Assembly: GCF_900240975.1 (NCBI RefSeq)
Contig: NZ_LT968775.1
Coordinates: forward strand, 992,001 to 1,056,000
Reading direction: 5' to 3'
Source of the DNA: Mycobacterium sp. 4858
Lineage (GTDB): Bacteria > Actinomycetota > Actinomycetes > Mycobacteriales > Mycobacteriaceae
DNA length: 64,000 nucleotides
Shown here: piece after piece, positions 25,130 to 34,639 of the stretch
Position numbering within the stretch: the stretch's first letter is position 1
How the letters are laid out: every line of letters begins with the position of its first letter
Position numbers and translations under genes: made by a program
Notes under the pieces: generated by a model
Told to the model about the DNA's origin: nothing
What the model saw: the letters and a program-made list of their open reading frames with translations, nothing else
The model's database searches: none

Positions 25130-25603
25130 CTAGGCGACCGACACGATGCGGGCGACCAACTTGCCGCCGCGGATGACCTCGATCGTCTGGCCGGCCGCGA
25201 CCTCGTCGAAATATCGCCCCGCGCGCTTCCGTAGTTCGTCGAGCTCGATCCCGCCGCTGGCTTCGGCGGGGATCGGGGCCGGCTCCGCGTCACCGGCGGG
25301 CACGATCTGCGCCAGTAATCGACCGCCGCGAACCACGCTGAGGGCCTCCCCGGCCGCGACCCGGTCGAAGCACCGCCCGGCACGTGTTCGCAGTTCGTCG
25401 AGGCCGACCCAACCACCGGTGTCCGATGCCGCGGGCTCGGCGGATCGCGCCGGGATAGGAGCGACCCTCCAGTCACCGACGGGCACGATGCGGCCCACGA
25501 GCTTGCCGCGACGGACGATGTCGATGGTCTCGCCGGTGGCCACCCGCTCGAGATACGTGCACGCGTCACTCCGAAGTTGGCCTAGGCCAATGGTTTCCCG
25601 CAT
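25130..25603 (-). CDS. Protein with three tandem Phd/YefM-like antitoxin units
   Basis: A 157-residue protein built of three similar units at about 3-43, 64-104 and 118-157. Each reads like a Phd/YefM DNA-binding N-domain: LRxxAxxYxxxVAxGxTIxVxRxGKLVxxIV. Single Phd/YefM antitoxins carry one such unit plus a toxin-binding tail; here the linkers are Pro/Ala-rich and no toxin-binding tail or adjacent toxin is evident. The ATG at 25603 gives the normal family N-terminus but lacks a clear RBS; a start at 25699, inside mceF, has AGGAG and would add 32 unconvincing residues. It lies 65 bp downstream of mceF on the same strand. The role is unknown. Confidence 0.75.
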   Translation of the reverse strand: MRETIGLGQLRSDACTYLERVATGETIDIVRRGKLVGRIVPVGDWRVAPIPARSAEPAASDTGGWVGLDELRTRAGRCFDRVAAGEALSVVRGGRLLAQIVPAGDAEPAPIPAEASGGIELDELRKRAGRYFDEVAAGQTIEVIRGGKLVARIVSVA

Positions 25604-25668
25604 CTCACGCCGAACGCGGCATGCACCGGCCGGCCGCGGCGATGTTGAACCGACGGAGCCCGCTCGAG

Positions 25669-27219
25669 TCAGCCGCGCGGTGCCAGCATGTCCTTCCATC
25701 CGTCGTCTCCTGTCTTACTCGAATTCTCAACTGCGTACTTGACGCCGTCGGGCCCCACCAGCTCACCGCTCTGGGGAAGATAGACGGCCGGGGGAGGGCC
25801 GCTGGGGGTGTATACGCACGGATTCGGTTGCTGCCCATTGCATTCGACGGTGCCCGACCCCGGCCGCTGCAATGCGTCGCTGACGGGCGGCGGTGTCCCC
25901 GAGACCCTGTCCGAGGGCGCCGGGTTCATGCCGTTGTCGACCGATGGCGCGGGGATGACCTGGCCGGGCTTCACCGGCTGGTCGCAGCGCGCGGCGGGCG
26001 CCGGGCAGGTCAGGATCTGGTTGGGGTCGCCATACCAGGGGTTGGTGCCCAGCGGCACATAGGGTTTGGGGTCGCGGCACTCTCGTGGCGTCGCGGCGCG
26101 TTTGCCGGGGACATCCACACAGGGCAGGTTGCGTGCGCCGCGCACGGCATTGGCCGGAGTGTCCTGCGGGATCTTGCAATACGTCCCGGACGGCATCGGC
26201 GCCAGGCTGGTATCCGCCGGAGACCGCCACTGCTCTGCCGGGAGAAAGCCGGTCAGGCACGGCGGGGGCTGGTTGATCGTCAGCGAGGTGCCGAGCGACG
26301 CGTAGCCCGGGAAGGCCGTCGTGACCGTCTGTCCTTCCGAGGCGCCCTGCGGGTAGGCCACCAACAGCTGCTCGACGCCCTTGTGGTAGCGCTTGAGCAT
26401 GTCCAGCACGATCTCGAGATTCGCCAGCGTCTGCGGCAGCGAGTCACGGACGTCGCTGAACACCTCGTTGACCTGATCGGCGGTCGGCGCCCCTTGGGTC
26501 AGGATGCTCTGCACATGCTGATCGCTCTGCGCGCTCTGCGCGGCCAGGATGCTCAGGTTGTGCGACCAGCGCTCGATCGAGTCACCGGAGTTGACCTGGC
26601 TGTCGATGATCGGCCCGGAGTTTTGGATGATGTCGTTGACGTCGGCGATGTTGGTCTTGAAGTCACCGGCGATCGCCTGCGTCGCGTGCACCAGCCGCTG
26701 CAGCGCGGGGCCCAATCCGCCGACCGCTTGGGCTGTTTCGTCGAGCAGCGAGGCGATCTTGTCCTTGGGCAGCACCGCGAGCCCGCGGTTGGCGGCATCC
26801 AGCGCCGGCCCGATCTCGGTGGGCACCGTGCCCTTGGTGATGGTCTGTCCGGGCGAGAAGTACTGGCCGGGGTTGCCCGTCGACACCAGGTCCAGGTACT
26901 GCTCACCGACCGCCGACACCGAATGCACGTTCGCCGACGCGTCAATCGGGATCTTGTAGCGGTCGGCGATGCTCATGGTCACCCGCGCGCCGGTCTTGGT
27001 CGGCTCGACGGCGGTGACCGTGCCGATGGTTTCACCGCGATAGGTCACGTTCGAGGTCTTGTAGAGACCGCCCGACGCGGGCAGCTCCGCTTTCAGCGTG
27101 TACTGGCCGATCCCGACCGCGCTGGGAATCTGCAGGTAATACCAGCCCAGCGCGACCGCCGTGATCGCAGTCAGGACGGCGAACATGACCAGCTGGCGTT
27201 TGATGAATCGGGTCAGCAT
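25669..27219 (-). CDS. mceF: MCE family protein, MceF
   Basis: A 516-residue MCE protein, last subunit of the mce operon. It has one N-terminal membrane anchor (about 7-28), an MCE/MlaD beta domain (about 38-125, with YRGETIGTVTAVEP), then a long helical region, and a Pro-rich C-tail with paired Cys residues. MCE proteins form a periplasm-spanning assembly that, with YrbEA/B and an MceG ATPase encoded elsewhere, imports lipids such as sterols or fatty acids. The start is an ATG at 27219, overlapping the end of mceE by 7 bp. Confidence 0.9.
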   Translation of the reverse strand: MLTRFIKRQLVMFAVLTAITAVALGWYYLQIPSAVGIGQYTLKAELPASGGLYKTSNVTYRGETIGTVTAVEPTKTGARVTMSIADRYKIPIDASANVHSVSAVGEQYLDLVSTGNPGQYFSPGQTITKGTVPTEIGPALDAANRGLAVLPKDKIASLLDETAQAVGGLGPALQRLVHATQAIAGDFKTNIADVNDIIQNSGPIIDSQVNSGDSIERWSHNLSILAAQSAQSDQHVQSILTQGAPTADQVNEVFSDVRDSLPQTLANLEIVLDMLKRYHKGVEQLLVAYPQGASEGQTVTTAFPGYASLGTSLTINQPPPCLTGFLPAEQWRSPADTSLAPMPSGTYCKIPQDTPANAVRGARNLPCVDVPGKRAATPRECRDPKPYVPLGTNPWYGDPNQILTCPAPAARCDQPVKPGQVIPAPSVDNGMNPAPSDRVSGTPPPVSDALQRPGSGTVECNGQQPNPCVYTPSGPPPAVYLPQSGELVGPDGVKYAVENSSKTGDDGWKDMLAPRG

Positions 27220-28415
27220 TGCCGGTCCGCCCTCTCGACCAGCGGCCCGCCGGGGACGTCATTGGGGTTCGGCGTGTAGCGGACGTCGGGGATCATCGTC
27301 TCGGGGTCGCGGCCCCACGATTGCTCGAGTGCGCGCAGCGCTCCGGAGAACCCGGTCCCGGTGAGGACCGCGTTGTCGACGGCGCTCATGGTCAGGTCCA
27401 GCGTGAGCGACAGGTTGAAGTAGTCGCCGCGGAACGCCTTGGGCACGGCGTCGATGTCGAACGGGCGGACGAGGATCAGCTTGAGGGCGCGAATCAGATA
27501 TGGCGCCGCACGGCCGAGTTCCCGCAACGGGCACTGCAGCGACAACAGGTCCTGGTGGATGTCGCCGCGCGCGCCCGACAGGTATTGGTCGGCGAGTTGG
27601 CTGAGCCGTCCCGTCGCGTCCACCGCGTTGATCAAAAGGTTCTGTTTGTCGGCGAAATGCTTGAGCAAAGGCGGGAATTCGGTGAGGACACGGTCCAAGA
27701 CGTCCGAACGGGGACCCACGTAGGCCAGCAGCCGGTTGGTGGAGTTGATGGCTCGGGTGATGTCAGCGCGTTGCTCGTCGAGTCGGGCGGTGAAGGTGTC
27801 GAGTTTGCCGAGGAAGGCGCGGATCTGGTCCGCCCGGCCGTTGACGATGTTGTAGACCTCGTTCTGCAGCACTTCGAGGTTCGGGATGCCTCCGCCGCGG
27901 AGCACGATGGCAAGACTTGCCAGCGTCTGCTCGGTCGTGGGATACATGGACGCATTTTTGAGCGGGATGGTGTCGCCGTCCCGCAGTGGTTCCGGGGACG
28001 GGTTGGGCGGTGCGGCCAGCTCGACATGCTGTGAACCCAGGAGACTGGTCTGGCCGATCTTGGCGGTTGCGTTCCTGGGCAGCTTGACGTCCTTGCCCAG
28101 ACGTAGTGTCAGCGTCGCGACCCAGTTCTTCAGTTGGATCGCGCGTACCGTGCCGACGAAGACGTCGGCCACCCGCACGCGGCTGTTGTCGTTGAGCGCC
28201 AGTGTGTCCGGCATCTGCACGTAGACGGTGTAGGACCCCGGCCCCGAGCCCGGGCCGCCCGGCATCGGCACGTTCGCGATTCCGTGCCACTTCGCGCACG
28301 ACGCCAGCATCGCCGCGGCGCTCAATATGGCCAGCCCCTTGAAGGCCCGGTGCCGTGTGCGAGAGCCGAACGCGCGCAGCATGTTCCGGATCGCCATGCT
28401 TCGCGGGTGGTTCAC
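27213..28415 (-). CDS. mceE: MCE family lipoprotein, MceE
   Basis: A 400-residue subunit with a lipobox LASC at residues 37-40 following a hydrophobic leader, so it is the lipid-anchored MceE (LprK/Lrp-like) member. The MCE domain follows (about 55-140, with NSRVRVADVFVGTVRAI), then the helical mammalian-cell-entry region with GRADQIRAFLGKLDTFTARLDEQR. The GTG at 28415 overlaps the mceD stop (GTGA); an ATG at 28397 is an alternative and would still keep the whole leader. The 3' end overlaps mceF. Confidence 0.9.
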   Translation of the reverse strand: MNHPRSMAIRNMLRAFGSRTRHRAFKGLAILSAAAMLASCAKWHGIANVPMPGGPGSGPGSYTVYVQMPDTLALNDNSRVRVADVFVGTVRAIQLKNWVATLTLRLGKDVKLPRNATAKIGQTSLLGSQHVELAAPPNPSPEPLRDGDTIPLKNASMYPTTEQTLASLAIVLRGGGIPNLEVLQNEVYNIVNGRADQIRAFLGKLDTFTARLDEQRADITRAINSTNRLLAYVGPRSDVLDRVLTEFPPLLKHFADKQNLLINAVDATGRLSQLADQYLSGARGDIHQDLLSLQCPLRELGRAAPYLIRALKLILVRPFDIDAVPKAFRGDYFNLSLTLDLTMSAVDNAVLTGTGFSGALRALEQSWGRDPETMIPDVRYTPNPNDVPGGPLVERADRQC

Positions 28416-29968
28416 GATCCCGCTCCCGTCGACGCGGCCGCCGGAGTCGGCGGGACCGGACCCGGAACTACGCCCGGCCCCGGCGGCGGTGGCGGGATCG
28501 GCACCTGCGGCGCCCGCAGGCCGATCGGCGGCACCACCGGGTTCTCGTCGTAGGCGTTCGGCGGTCCCGGCGGGGTTTGCAAACCCGGCGGTGGGGCTGG
28601 GGCGTCGGGGCCGCCCATCAGTTCGGCCAGAGATTCCGGGGTCATCAGGCCGCCGGTAACCGGCCCCACCTGGGTGCCTTGCATGCCCGGCGCGACGACC
28701 CAGCCGGGCTGAGTGTTGCGGTGCGAGAACGGTGTATCGGGCACCCAGATACCGGGCACGGTGGTGTCCTTGTATCCGTTCGGCGGGTGCAGCCGGTCCT
28801 CCGAATAGGCGACTTCCTTGGGCAGCGCTTCGGCGGTGCTGAACAGATTCAGTCCGAACGGCAGGTAGTTGAACTTGATGGCATCGAGGATCGGCGCCAG
28901 GTATTGCGCGCACAGTTCGGCGGAATCCTGATAGCCCAGCCGGCTGCCGGCCTGAATCATGCTGCAGACGAACTGCATTGGGTTCGCGAAGTTGGGAATC
29001 GCCGGGATGGACATGACGGCGCCGTGCGACGGGTGATAGATCTGGCTGAGGTTCGTCTCCAGCGTCGGCAAGACGTGCAGGGCGGTCTCCAACCCGTTCA
29101 GCGGATCGGGTTGGACCAGCGTGGTGGTGAGAGTGGACAAGTTGTCGACGTCGTGCGCGAGCACCCCGCGGTTCTTGTCCAGGAATGGGCGCAGGGTGGA
29201 CAGCAGGCTGTCGAACTGCTGAAGCGCATTCGTGAGGTCCCGGTCCGAACCGGTCAACTTGTCGGTGAACTCGGCCAGGTTCTTGTTCAGCGCGACGAAC
29301 TGCTGGTCGTCTTTGTGCAGGGCGTTGACGAACTGGGCCAGGCTGCGCACCACCGCGAAGAAGTCGCCGCGGCCCTCGTTCAGCGCGGTCAACGACCGCG
29401 ACAGGCTGTTCAGCGTGGTGTTGATCTGCTTGCCCTTGCCGGCCAGACCGTCCGCGAACGACTCGATGGCCTCACCGAACGGACCCTTGGGTTGCTCGGG
29501 TGTCGGGCCGAGTTTGGCGATGATGTTGGCGACGCTGTCGCGCAGTTCGTCCCATTCGGTCGGGACCTGCGTGCGCTCGATGGGGATCACCGCGTGGTTG
29601 CCCATCACCGGGCCACCTTTATATGGGGGCTCCAGCTGAATGCTGCGCGACGCGACCAGGGTGGGGTTGACGATCACCGCGGACGCGTTGGCCGGCACCT
29701 TGTACTTGTTCTCGTAGTGAAACGTCACCTTCATCTTGTCGCCGGCCGGTTCGATCTTGTCGACGGCACCCACCCGGACGCCCATGATCTGGACCTTGTC
29801 CCCGGAATAGAGCGCGTTCGCCGTCGGGAGGTAGGCGACCACGGTGTTGGTGGTCAACCTCTGGTAGAGCCGCAAGCCCACGAACCCGGCGACCACGGCC
29901 AGCAGCACCACCAGCGCCCCGATCACCGTCCGGGGCCGCAGGTGGCGGAGGGGGAAGACGTTGCTCAA
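28412..29968 (-). CDS. mceD: MCE family protein, MceD
   Basis: A 518-residue MCE protein. One membrane anchor lies at about 15-36, the MCE domain at about 40-120 (GDKVQIMGVRVGAVDKIEPAG), then helices and a Pro/Gly-rich C-tail (PPPPGPGVVPGPVPP). It begins with TTG at 29968. The TGA that would end mceC in its apparent original frame (29965-29967) overlaps this TTG, showing the ancestral coupling. The protein itself is intact. Confidence 0.9.
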   Translation of the reverse strand: MSNVFPLRHLRPRTVIGALVVLLAVVAGFVGLRLYQRLTTNTVVAYLPTANALYSGDKVQIMGVRVGAVDKIEPAGDKMKVTFHYENKYKVPANASAVIVNPTLVASRSIQLEPPYKGGPVMGNHAVIPIERTQVPTEWDELRDSVANIIAKLGPTPEQPKGPFGEAIESFADGLAGKGKQINTTLNSLSRSLTALNEGRGDFFAVVRSLAQFVNALHKDDQQFVALNKNLAEFTDKLTGSDRDLTNALQQFDSLLSTLRPFLDKNRGVLAHDVDNLSTLTTTLVQPDPLNGLETALHVLPTLETNLSQIYHPSHGAVMSIPAIPNFANPMQFVCSMIQAGSRLGYQDSAELCAQYLAPILDAIKFNYLPFGLNLFSTAEALPKEVAYSEDRLHPPNGYKDTTVPGIWVPDTPFSHRNTQPGWVVAPGMQGTQVGPVTGGLMTPESLAELMGGPDAPAPPPGLQTPPGPPNAYDENPVVPPIGLRAPQVPIPPPPPGPGVVPGPVPPTPAAASTGAGS

Positions 29969-29974
29969 TTCTGG

Positions 29975-31402
29975 CTACCTCCCGTGATGCCGCTGCCTCC
30001 CGTGCCGCCCGGGTTGATGAACGGTGCGGGCAACTGCTGCCCGGGTCCCGGCGGCGCCGGCGGCCCGGGGGGCAAGCCGGGCGCGAAGGTCGACGGCGGC
30101 GGGGTGGGGCCGGCGGGTTGCAGGTTCTCGGTGCGGCGAAGCCGCGACGTCGATCGGGGCGGGGAAACTGCCGCCGAAGGGGCCAACGTCCACACCCGCG
30201 CAGGGCAGCGGATTCCCGGGTCGCGGAAGCGCGTCGGCCGGAGGGGTGTACGAGCACGCCGTTCCGGGCGGGACGGCCGGTCCCGGATGATCCGGGGTGC
30301 CTTCCAGCACCGGCGGCGCGGGCGGCGGGGCCCCGTTGGGGAACCGGGTGCCGTTGGGGTCGGGCCAGCGGAACGCGGGGAGCCCGGCACTGCGCCAGAA
30401 GTCCTCCGGATCGATCCCGCGCTTCTTGAAGGCGGCGTCGACGAACGGCTGCAAGATCCAATACGGCAGCAGGTTGGACAGGACGATCTTGAAGTACGGT
30501 CCCGACGCGACGGATTCCCCTAGCGAGGCGGCGAATTGGCTGACATACGTGAGGGTCTGGGCCAGGTCGTCTTTGCGCGCCACCAGCACATCGCTGATGG
30601 CACGCAACTGCTCGAGCACGGGATTGAGGTTCGGATTGTCGTTGATGAACCCCTGCACCTCAGCCGAGAACGCGGAGATGTTCTGCAGCAGGGCGCCGAT
30701 GGCGCGGCCACGTTCGTTGAACGCGGCCAGCAGCGTCTTGGTGTTGACCAACAACCGGTTGATCTGTTCGCTACGGTCACCGAGCACGCTGGCCACCTGG
30801 TGGGCCTGGGCGAGCAGGTGCTTGATCTGTTCGTCGCGCTTACCGATGGTGTCGGAGAATCTCGTCAGGCCGTCGAGTGCGGCACTCAGGTGCGGGTAGG
30901 TCTGGTTGACGGTCTGCGACAAGACGTTCAGCGACTGCTTGACGGTGTCGATGTCCCAGCCGGTGGCGGCCTTGGTGATGTCGAAGTTCGCGTCGTAGAG
31001 CTGATAGGGGGTGGTGCTCTGGCCCAGTGGCAACACGTCCCCGGGCCGCAACGTCCGGGTTCCCCGCGGCTCGATCTCGAGCACCTTCTTCCCGAGGATG
31101 GTGTCCGTCTTGATCGCGAGCCGGCTCTCGGTGCCGATGGTGTTGCCGCCGACGGAGAATTTGATCCGGACATGGTCGCCGTCGATCTCGAGCGCCTCGA
31201 CCTTGCCGACATTCACACCGGAGATGCGGACCTTGTCGCCCTTGTTGAGTTGGCCGGTGTCGGTGAATTGTCCGTAATAGCTGGGACTGGCGAACATCAT
31301 CGGGATGCTGGTGAAGCTTTGGCCGACGGCGACCACGAGCACGAGCACGGTGATGCCCATCAGGCCGACCCGGTGGCGGTTGAATTCGGTGAGCGTTCTC
31401 AT
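29975..31402 (-). CDS. mceC: MCE family protein, MceC, with a shifted C-terminal frame
   Basis: A 475-residue reading frame. The N-terminal anchor (about 12-32), MCE domain (about 37-120) and helical region (to about 330) are normal. From about base 30,135 downwards the tail becomes Arg/Ala-rich, while the neighbouring frame encodes a typical Pro-rich MceC ending (NLQPAGPTPPPSTFAPG to a stop at 29,965) that overlaps the mceD start. A single extra base in the GC-run at about 30,131-30,140 explains this. The altered part is only the low-complexity tail, so function may be kept; an assembly or sequencing error is also possible. ATG at 31402 overlaps the mceB stop. Confidence 0.8.
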   Translation of the reverse strand: MRTLTEFNRHRVGLMGITVLVLVVAVGQSFTSIPMMFASPSYYGQFTDTGQLNKGDKVRISGVNVGKVEALEIDGDHVRIKFSVGGNTIGTESRLAIKTDTILGKKVLEIEPRGTRTLRPGDVLPLGQSTTPYQLYDANFDITKAATGWDIDTVKQSLNVLSQTVNQTYPHLSAALDGLTRFSDTIGKRDEQIKHLLAQAHQVASVLGDRSEQINRLLVNTKTLLAAFNERGRAIGALLQNISAFSAEVQGFINDNPNLNPVLEQLRAISDVLVARKDDLAQTLTYVSQFAASLGESVASGPYFKIVLSNLLPYWILQPFVDAAFKKRGIDPEDFWRSAGLPAFRWPDPNGTRFPNGAPPPAPPVLEGTPDHPGPAVPPGTACSYTPPADALPRPGNPLPCAGVDVGPFGGSFPAPIDVAASPHREPATRRPHPAAVDLRARLAPRAAGAAGTRAAVARTVHQPGRHGRQRHHGR

Positions 31403-32439
31403 TGGGGCGTGCACCTGCCGGTGGGCTGCTGCCAGAGGCGGACCGAGCGGACCGGGCCGCCGGGCTGCAGTCCGTTCCACCTGATCGTGAGGTCGCAGAC
31501 GTAGAAGTTGACCCAGTCCCCGTAGAGGCCGATGCTGCGTCCGATGAGGTTGAGCGCGGTCGGGGTCTTGTGGATCAGGTCGCCGAGCTGATCGCGTTGG
31601 TCGACGAGCGGTTGCTGAAGAGCCTGCAGGTAGTTGATCGCCTTGTGCAGCAGAGCGCGGTTGTCGGCGAGGAGGTCGGCCACCGTTCCGGCGGCGTTGC
31701 TGATGTTCGCGGTGCCGGCGGCCAGCGGGTCGGCGTGGTTTTGCAGCCCGGTGATCAGTCTCTCGAAGTTGTCGACGGTCTGGTCGAACTCCTTGCGATG
31801 CCGAACGGTGGTGTCCAGCACGGTGTTCAGGTTCTTGACCACCTCGCCGATCGCCTCGTCGCGCTCAGCGATGTGCGCGGTCAGCTGCGCGGTCTGGTCG
31901 AGGATGTCGTTGATGGTGCCGCCCTGACCCTGAAACACGGTGATGATGGCGGACGCGATGGTGTTGACCTTTTCGGGATCGAGCGCCCGGAACAGTGGCT
32001 TGAAGCCACCGATCAGCGCGTCGAGGTCCAGCGCCGGTGACGTTCGGGACAGCGGGATGGAGCCGCCCGGCGGCAGTATCCGGTCAGCGCCCTCTCCGTC
32101 GCCGCGCTTGAGCTCGAGGTAGCGGTCGGCGAACAGGTTGAGGTAGCGGATCTGCGCGGTCGTCGACTGGTAGAGCGGTACGGAGCGGTCGACATCGAAG
32201 TCCACCCGGACCCGCTGACCCCCTTCGATCAGCCGCACCGCTTTGACCTTCCCGATCTCCACCCCGGCGGCGCGGACGAATTGGCCGTTCTTCAGCCCGG
32301 TGGCGTTCCGGAATTCCGCGTGATAGCTGTTGGTGCTGTTGAAGCGCATCTGAGCGAACACCACGACGATCGACACGGTGATCAGCAGCAGCACCAGCGA
32401 GACGATGCCGAGCTTGATGGCGGAGCCGGTAATCTTCAT
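31399..32439 (-). CDS. mceB: MCE family protein, MceB
   Basis: A 346-residue MCE protein. N-terminal membrane anchor at about 9-30, MCE domain about 35-115 (GQFVRAAGVEIGKVKAVRLIEGG), then a helical C-terminal region without the long Pro-rich tail, as expected for MceB, which is the shortest MCE subunit. It starts with ATG at 32439, 13 bp after the mceA stop, and its stop overlaps the mceC ATG (ATGA). Confidence 0.9.
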   Translation of the reverse strand: MKITGSAIKLGIVSLVLLLITVSIVVVFAQMRFNSTNSYHAEFRNATGLKNGQFVRAAGVEIGKVKAVRLIEGGQRVRVDFDVDRSVPLYQSTTAQIRYLNLFADRYLELKRGDGEGADRILPPGGSIPLSRTSPALDLDALIGGFKPLFRALDPEKVNTIASAIITVFQGQGGTINDILDQTAQLTAHIAERDEAIGEVVKNLNTVLDTTVRHRKEFDQTVDNFERLITGLQNHADPLAAGTANISNAAGTVADLLADNRALLHKAINYLQALQQPLVDQRDQLGDLIHKTPTALNLIGRSIGLYGDWVNFYVCDLTIRWNGLQPGGPVRSVRLWQQPTGRCTPQ

Positions 32440-32452
32440 GGATTCATCGCTG

Positions 32453-33760
32453 TCATGGGTTGATCGTGTTGTCCCCGACCTGGCGGCCCCACACGTACTC
32501 GATTGCGTACGGCGAGCCGGTTTCTAGGTGGTTGTACGGCGCGAGGCTGGCGCCGGTGTCCACCACCAGACTCGGCGCCGGCCACAGGTCATGGGTGATG
32601 GCCTGCCAGCAGCCAGGCGCGCCCCCGGGGCCGCCGTGCGCGTTCACCCGCGGCAGATTGTCCGGATACACAAAGGGATTCGGTGCCCCGCCGACCAGCC
32701 CGGCCAGTCCGAGGAGTCCCATCGTGGCCGCGGTGCCGGCCAACCCCGGGAGCGTGAGGATGCCGCCCAATCCCGACGTCAGTTCGGTCATGGTTCTCAG
32801 CGCGTATCCGTTGCCGCCGCCGGTCGTCTCATAGGCATGGGGTTCTTCGTCGTAGTAGTTGCGGATGGTGCAGAAGAACTCCGGGCTGTAGGTGTCGAGC
32901 AGGCCGGCGGTGGGCACCAGATCGGCGGCCCCCCGCTGTAGGTAGGGCCCGCCGCGGGCGAAGATGTCGGCGCCGGTGTTGCCCAGCCCGGCCGCCGCCA
33001 ACAACGCTGCGTCCAGGTCGTTTTCCTGCCGGTGCACCGTGCGTGCGGTGATCACCGCGTTGTTGAGGGCGTCCAACAGATCCGGTGCGGCGTTGGCGTA
33101 GATGTCGCCCAGGACCCCCAGCTGCTGAATGTCATGCCGGATCTGCGGCATTTGCGGATTGATGTCGTCGAGGATGGCGTTGGCGTTGACGATCGACTGC
33201 CCGAACTTGTCGCCCAACCCGGTCAACGCCTGCGCGGCCGCCGCCAGCGTCAGGTTCACCTTGACGGGATCGATCTTTTCCGTGATCGTGGTCAGTGTCT
33301 CGAACAGCGTATTGAACTCGGTTGTCACCGACCTCGCGTCAATCACGTGCTCCGGTGTGATGGGTTGCGCCGCCGGGTTTTTCGGCGAGGTCAGCGAGAC
33401 GTACTTGTTGCCGAACACCGTGGTCGCCCTGATGTTGGCGTCCACGTTGGCCGGAATGAGCTCGATCCACTTCGGATTCACGTTCAAGACGAATTTGGCC
33501 GCCGGTGTGCCGTCCCGTTCGACCTCCGAAATGCTGGCCACCCGGCCGACTTCCACGCCGTTGTAGGTGACCTTCGACCCCGGATCCATCACCAGACCGG
33601 CCCGGGGAGCCAACATCGTCAAGCGTGTCGTCGGCGAGAGCCGGCCGCGAAACTGCAACCACACGAACCCCAGCACCACCGCGGCGACGACCAAAAACAC
33701 CAAAGCCGCCGTCCGGTACGGAGGTATGCGTTGCGGGTTCTGCTTCACCGGGGTGGTCAT
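32453..33760 (-). CDS. mceA: MCE family protein, MceA
   Basis: A 435-residue MCE protein, first of the six. Anchor at about 17-36; MCE domain about 42-125 (GSKVTYNGVEVGRVASISEVE); then a helical region with the conserved NAAPDLLDALNNA and a Gly-rich tail. MceA proteins in M. tuberculosis are surface-exposed and gave the family its name (mammalian cell entry). It follows yrbEB after 5 bp and starts with ATG at 33760. Confidence 0.9.
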   Translation of the reverse strand: MTTPVKQNPQRIPPYRTAALVFLVVAAVVLGFVWLQFRGRLSPTTRLTMLAPRAGLVMDPGSKVTYNGVEVGRVASISEVERDGTPAAKFVLNVNPKWIELIPANVDANIRATTVFGNKYVSLTSPKNPAAQPITPEHVIDARSVTTEFNTLFETLTTITEKIDPVKVNLTLAAAAQALTGLGDKFGQSIVNANAILDDINPQMPQIRHDIQQLGVLGDIYANAAPDLLDALNNAVITARTVHRQENDLDAALLAAAGLGNTGADIFARGGPYLQRGAADLVPTAGLLDTYSPEFFCTIRNYYDEEPHAYETTGGGNGYALRTMTELTSGLGGILTLPGLAGTAATMGLLGLAGLVGGAPNPFVYPDNLPRVNAHGGPGGAPGCWQAITHDLWPAPSLVVDTGASLAPYNHLETGSPYAIEYVWGRQVGDNTINP

Positions 33761-33765
33761 GGCGG

Positions 33766-34638
33766 CTACACGGTGAGGTTGAAGTTCGGGGTTTTGCCGT
33801 ACACCGCCATCGCGGTGAGAACGACCACCACGACGATCGTGATCAACGACAACCGCATCGACCGGCCCACCGCCTCGCCAACGCCGACCGGCCCGCCGGT
33901 GGCGGTGTAGCCGTAGTAGCAGTGGGTGGTCATCACGACCACCGCGACCAGGATCACCTCTGCGAAGGACCAGGCCACGTCGTTGAGGCGCAGGAAGGTG
34001 TGGAAGTAGTGGTTGTACGTGCCGATGGATTGCCCGTACAAGAAGACCGTCGTGACCTGCTGGGACAGGAAGGCCATCGTCATCGCCAACCCGTAGAGCG
34101 GGATGATCACGATCAGGCCCGCCACGACCCGGGTGGACGCCAGGAAGGGGATCGACCGGATGCTCATCACCTCGAGCGCGTCGATCTCCTCGCTGATGCG
34201 CATGGCGCCCAGTTCGGCGGTGGCGCCGGCGCCGACCGTGGCGGCCAGCGCCTGGCCGGCGGCCACCGGCGCCACGAACCGCACGTTGACCAGGGCGGCC
34301 AAGAAGCCGGTGAATGCCTCGACACCGATGTTGCCGAGCGTCGCGTAGCCCTGGATGGCGACCAGTGAGCCGGCGGACAGGGTGATGAACCCGACGATGG
34401 CGGCGGTGCCGCCGACCACGGCCATCGCGCCGGTGCCCATGCCCATCTGGGCCACCATGCGCAGCAGCTCCTTGCGGTAGCGGTGCACGGCGAACGGGAT
34501 CTGCCCGATTGCGCTCAGGGCGAACCAGACCATTTGCCCGATCTCGACCAGTACTCGGTCGGGGGCTTCCCCGTATCGAATGAGGGCGGCCCGCGGAACG
34601 TGGAGGTGCCGGGCGGGAACCCCTGTGGCCGCGGCCAT
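33766..34638 (-). CDS. yrbEB: MCE-associated ABC permease YrbEB
   Basis: A 290-residue permease of the MlaE family with about five membrane segments. The conserved coupling region ELGAMRISEEIDALEVMSI (about 150-168) contacts the ATPase. Together with YrbEA it forms the inner-membrane pore of the lipid importer. It follows yrbEA directly with 1 bp between stop and start. The length and N-terminal extension before the first helix are usual. Confidence 0.92.
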   Translation of the reverse strand: MAAATGVPARHLHVPRAALIRYGEAPDRVLVEIGQMVWFALSAIGQIPFAVHRYRKELLRMVAQMGMGTGAMAVVGGTAAIVGFITLSAGSLVAIQGYATLGNIGVEAFTGFLAALVNVRFVAPVAAGQALAATVGAGATAELGAMRISEEIDALEVMSIRSIPFLASTRVVAGLIVIIPLYGLAMTMAFLSQQVTTVFLYGQSIGTYNHYFHTFLRLNDVAWSFAEVILVAVVVMTTHCYYGYTATGGPVGVGEAVGRSMRLSLITIVVVVVLTAMAVYGKTPNFNLTV

Positions 34639-34639
34639 G

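Noticed and set aside
25621..27279. 552-residue open frame on the + strand opposite mceF
   Set aside because: Arg/Gly/Asp-rich, no motif, and completely overlapped by mceF with clear MCE features.
28355..30523. 722-residue open frame on the + strand antisense to mceD and mceC
   Set aside because: It is the antisense of well-supported MCE genes; the long Val/Gly/Arg-rich product is the usual by-product of high-GC codon bias.
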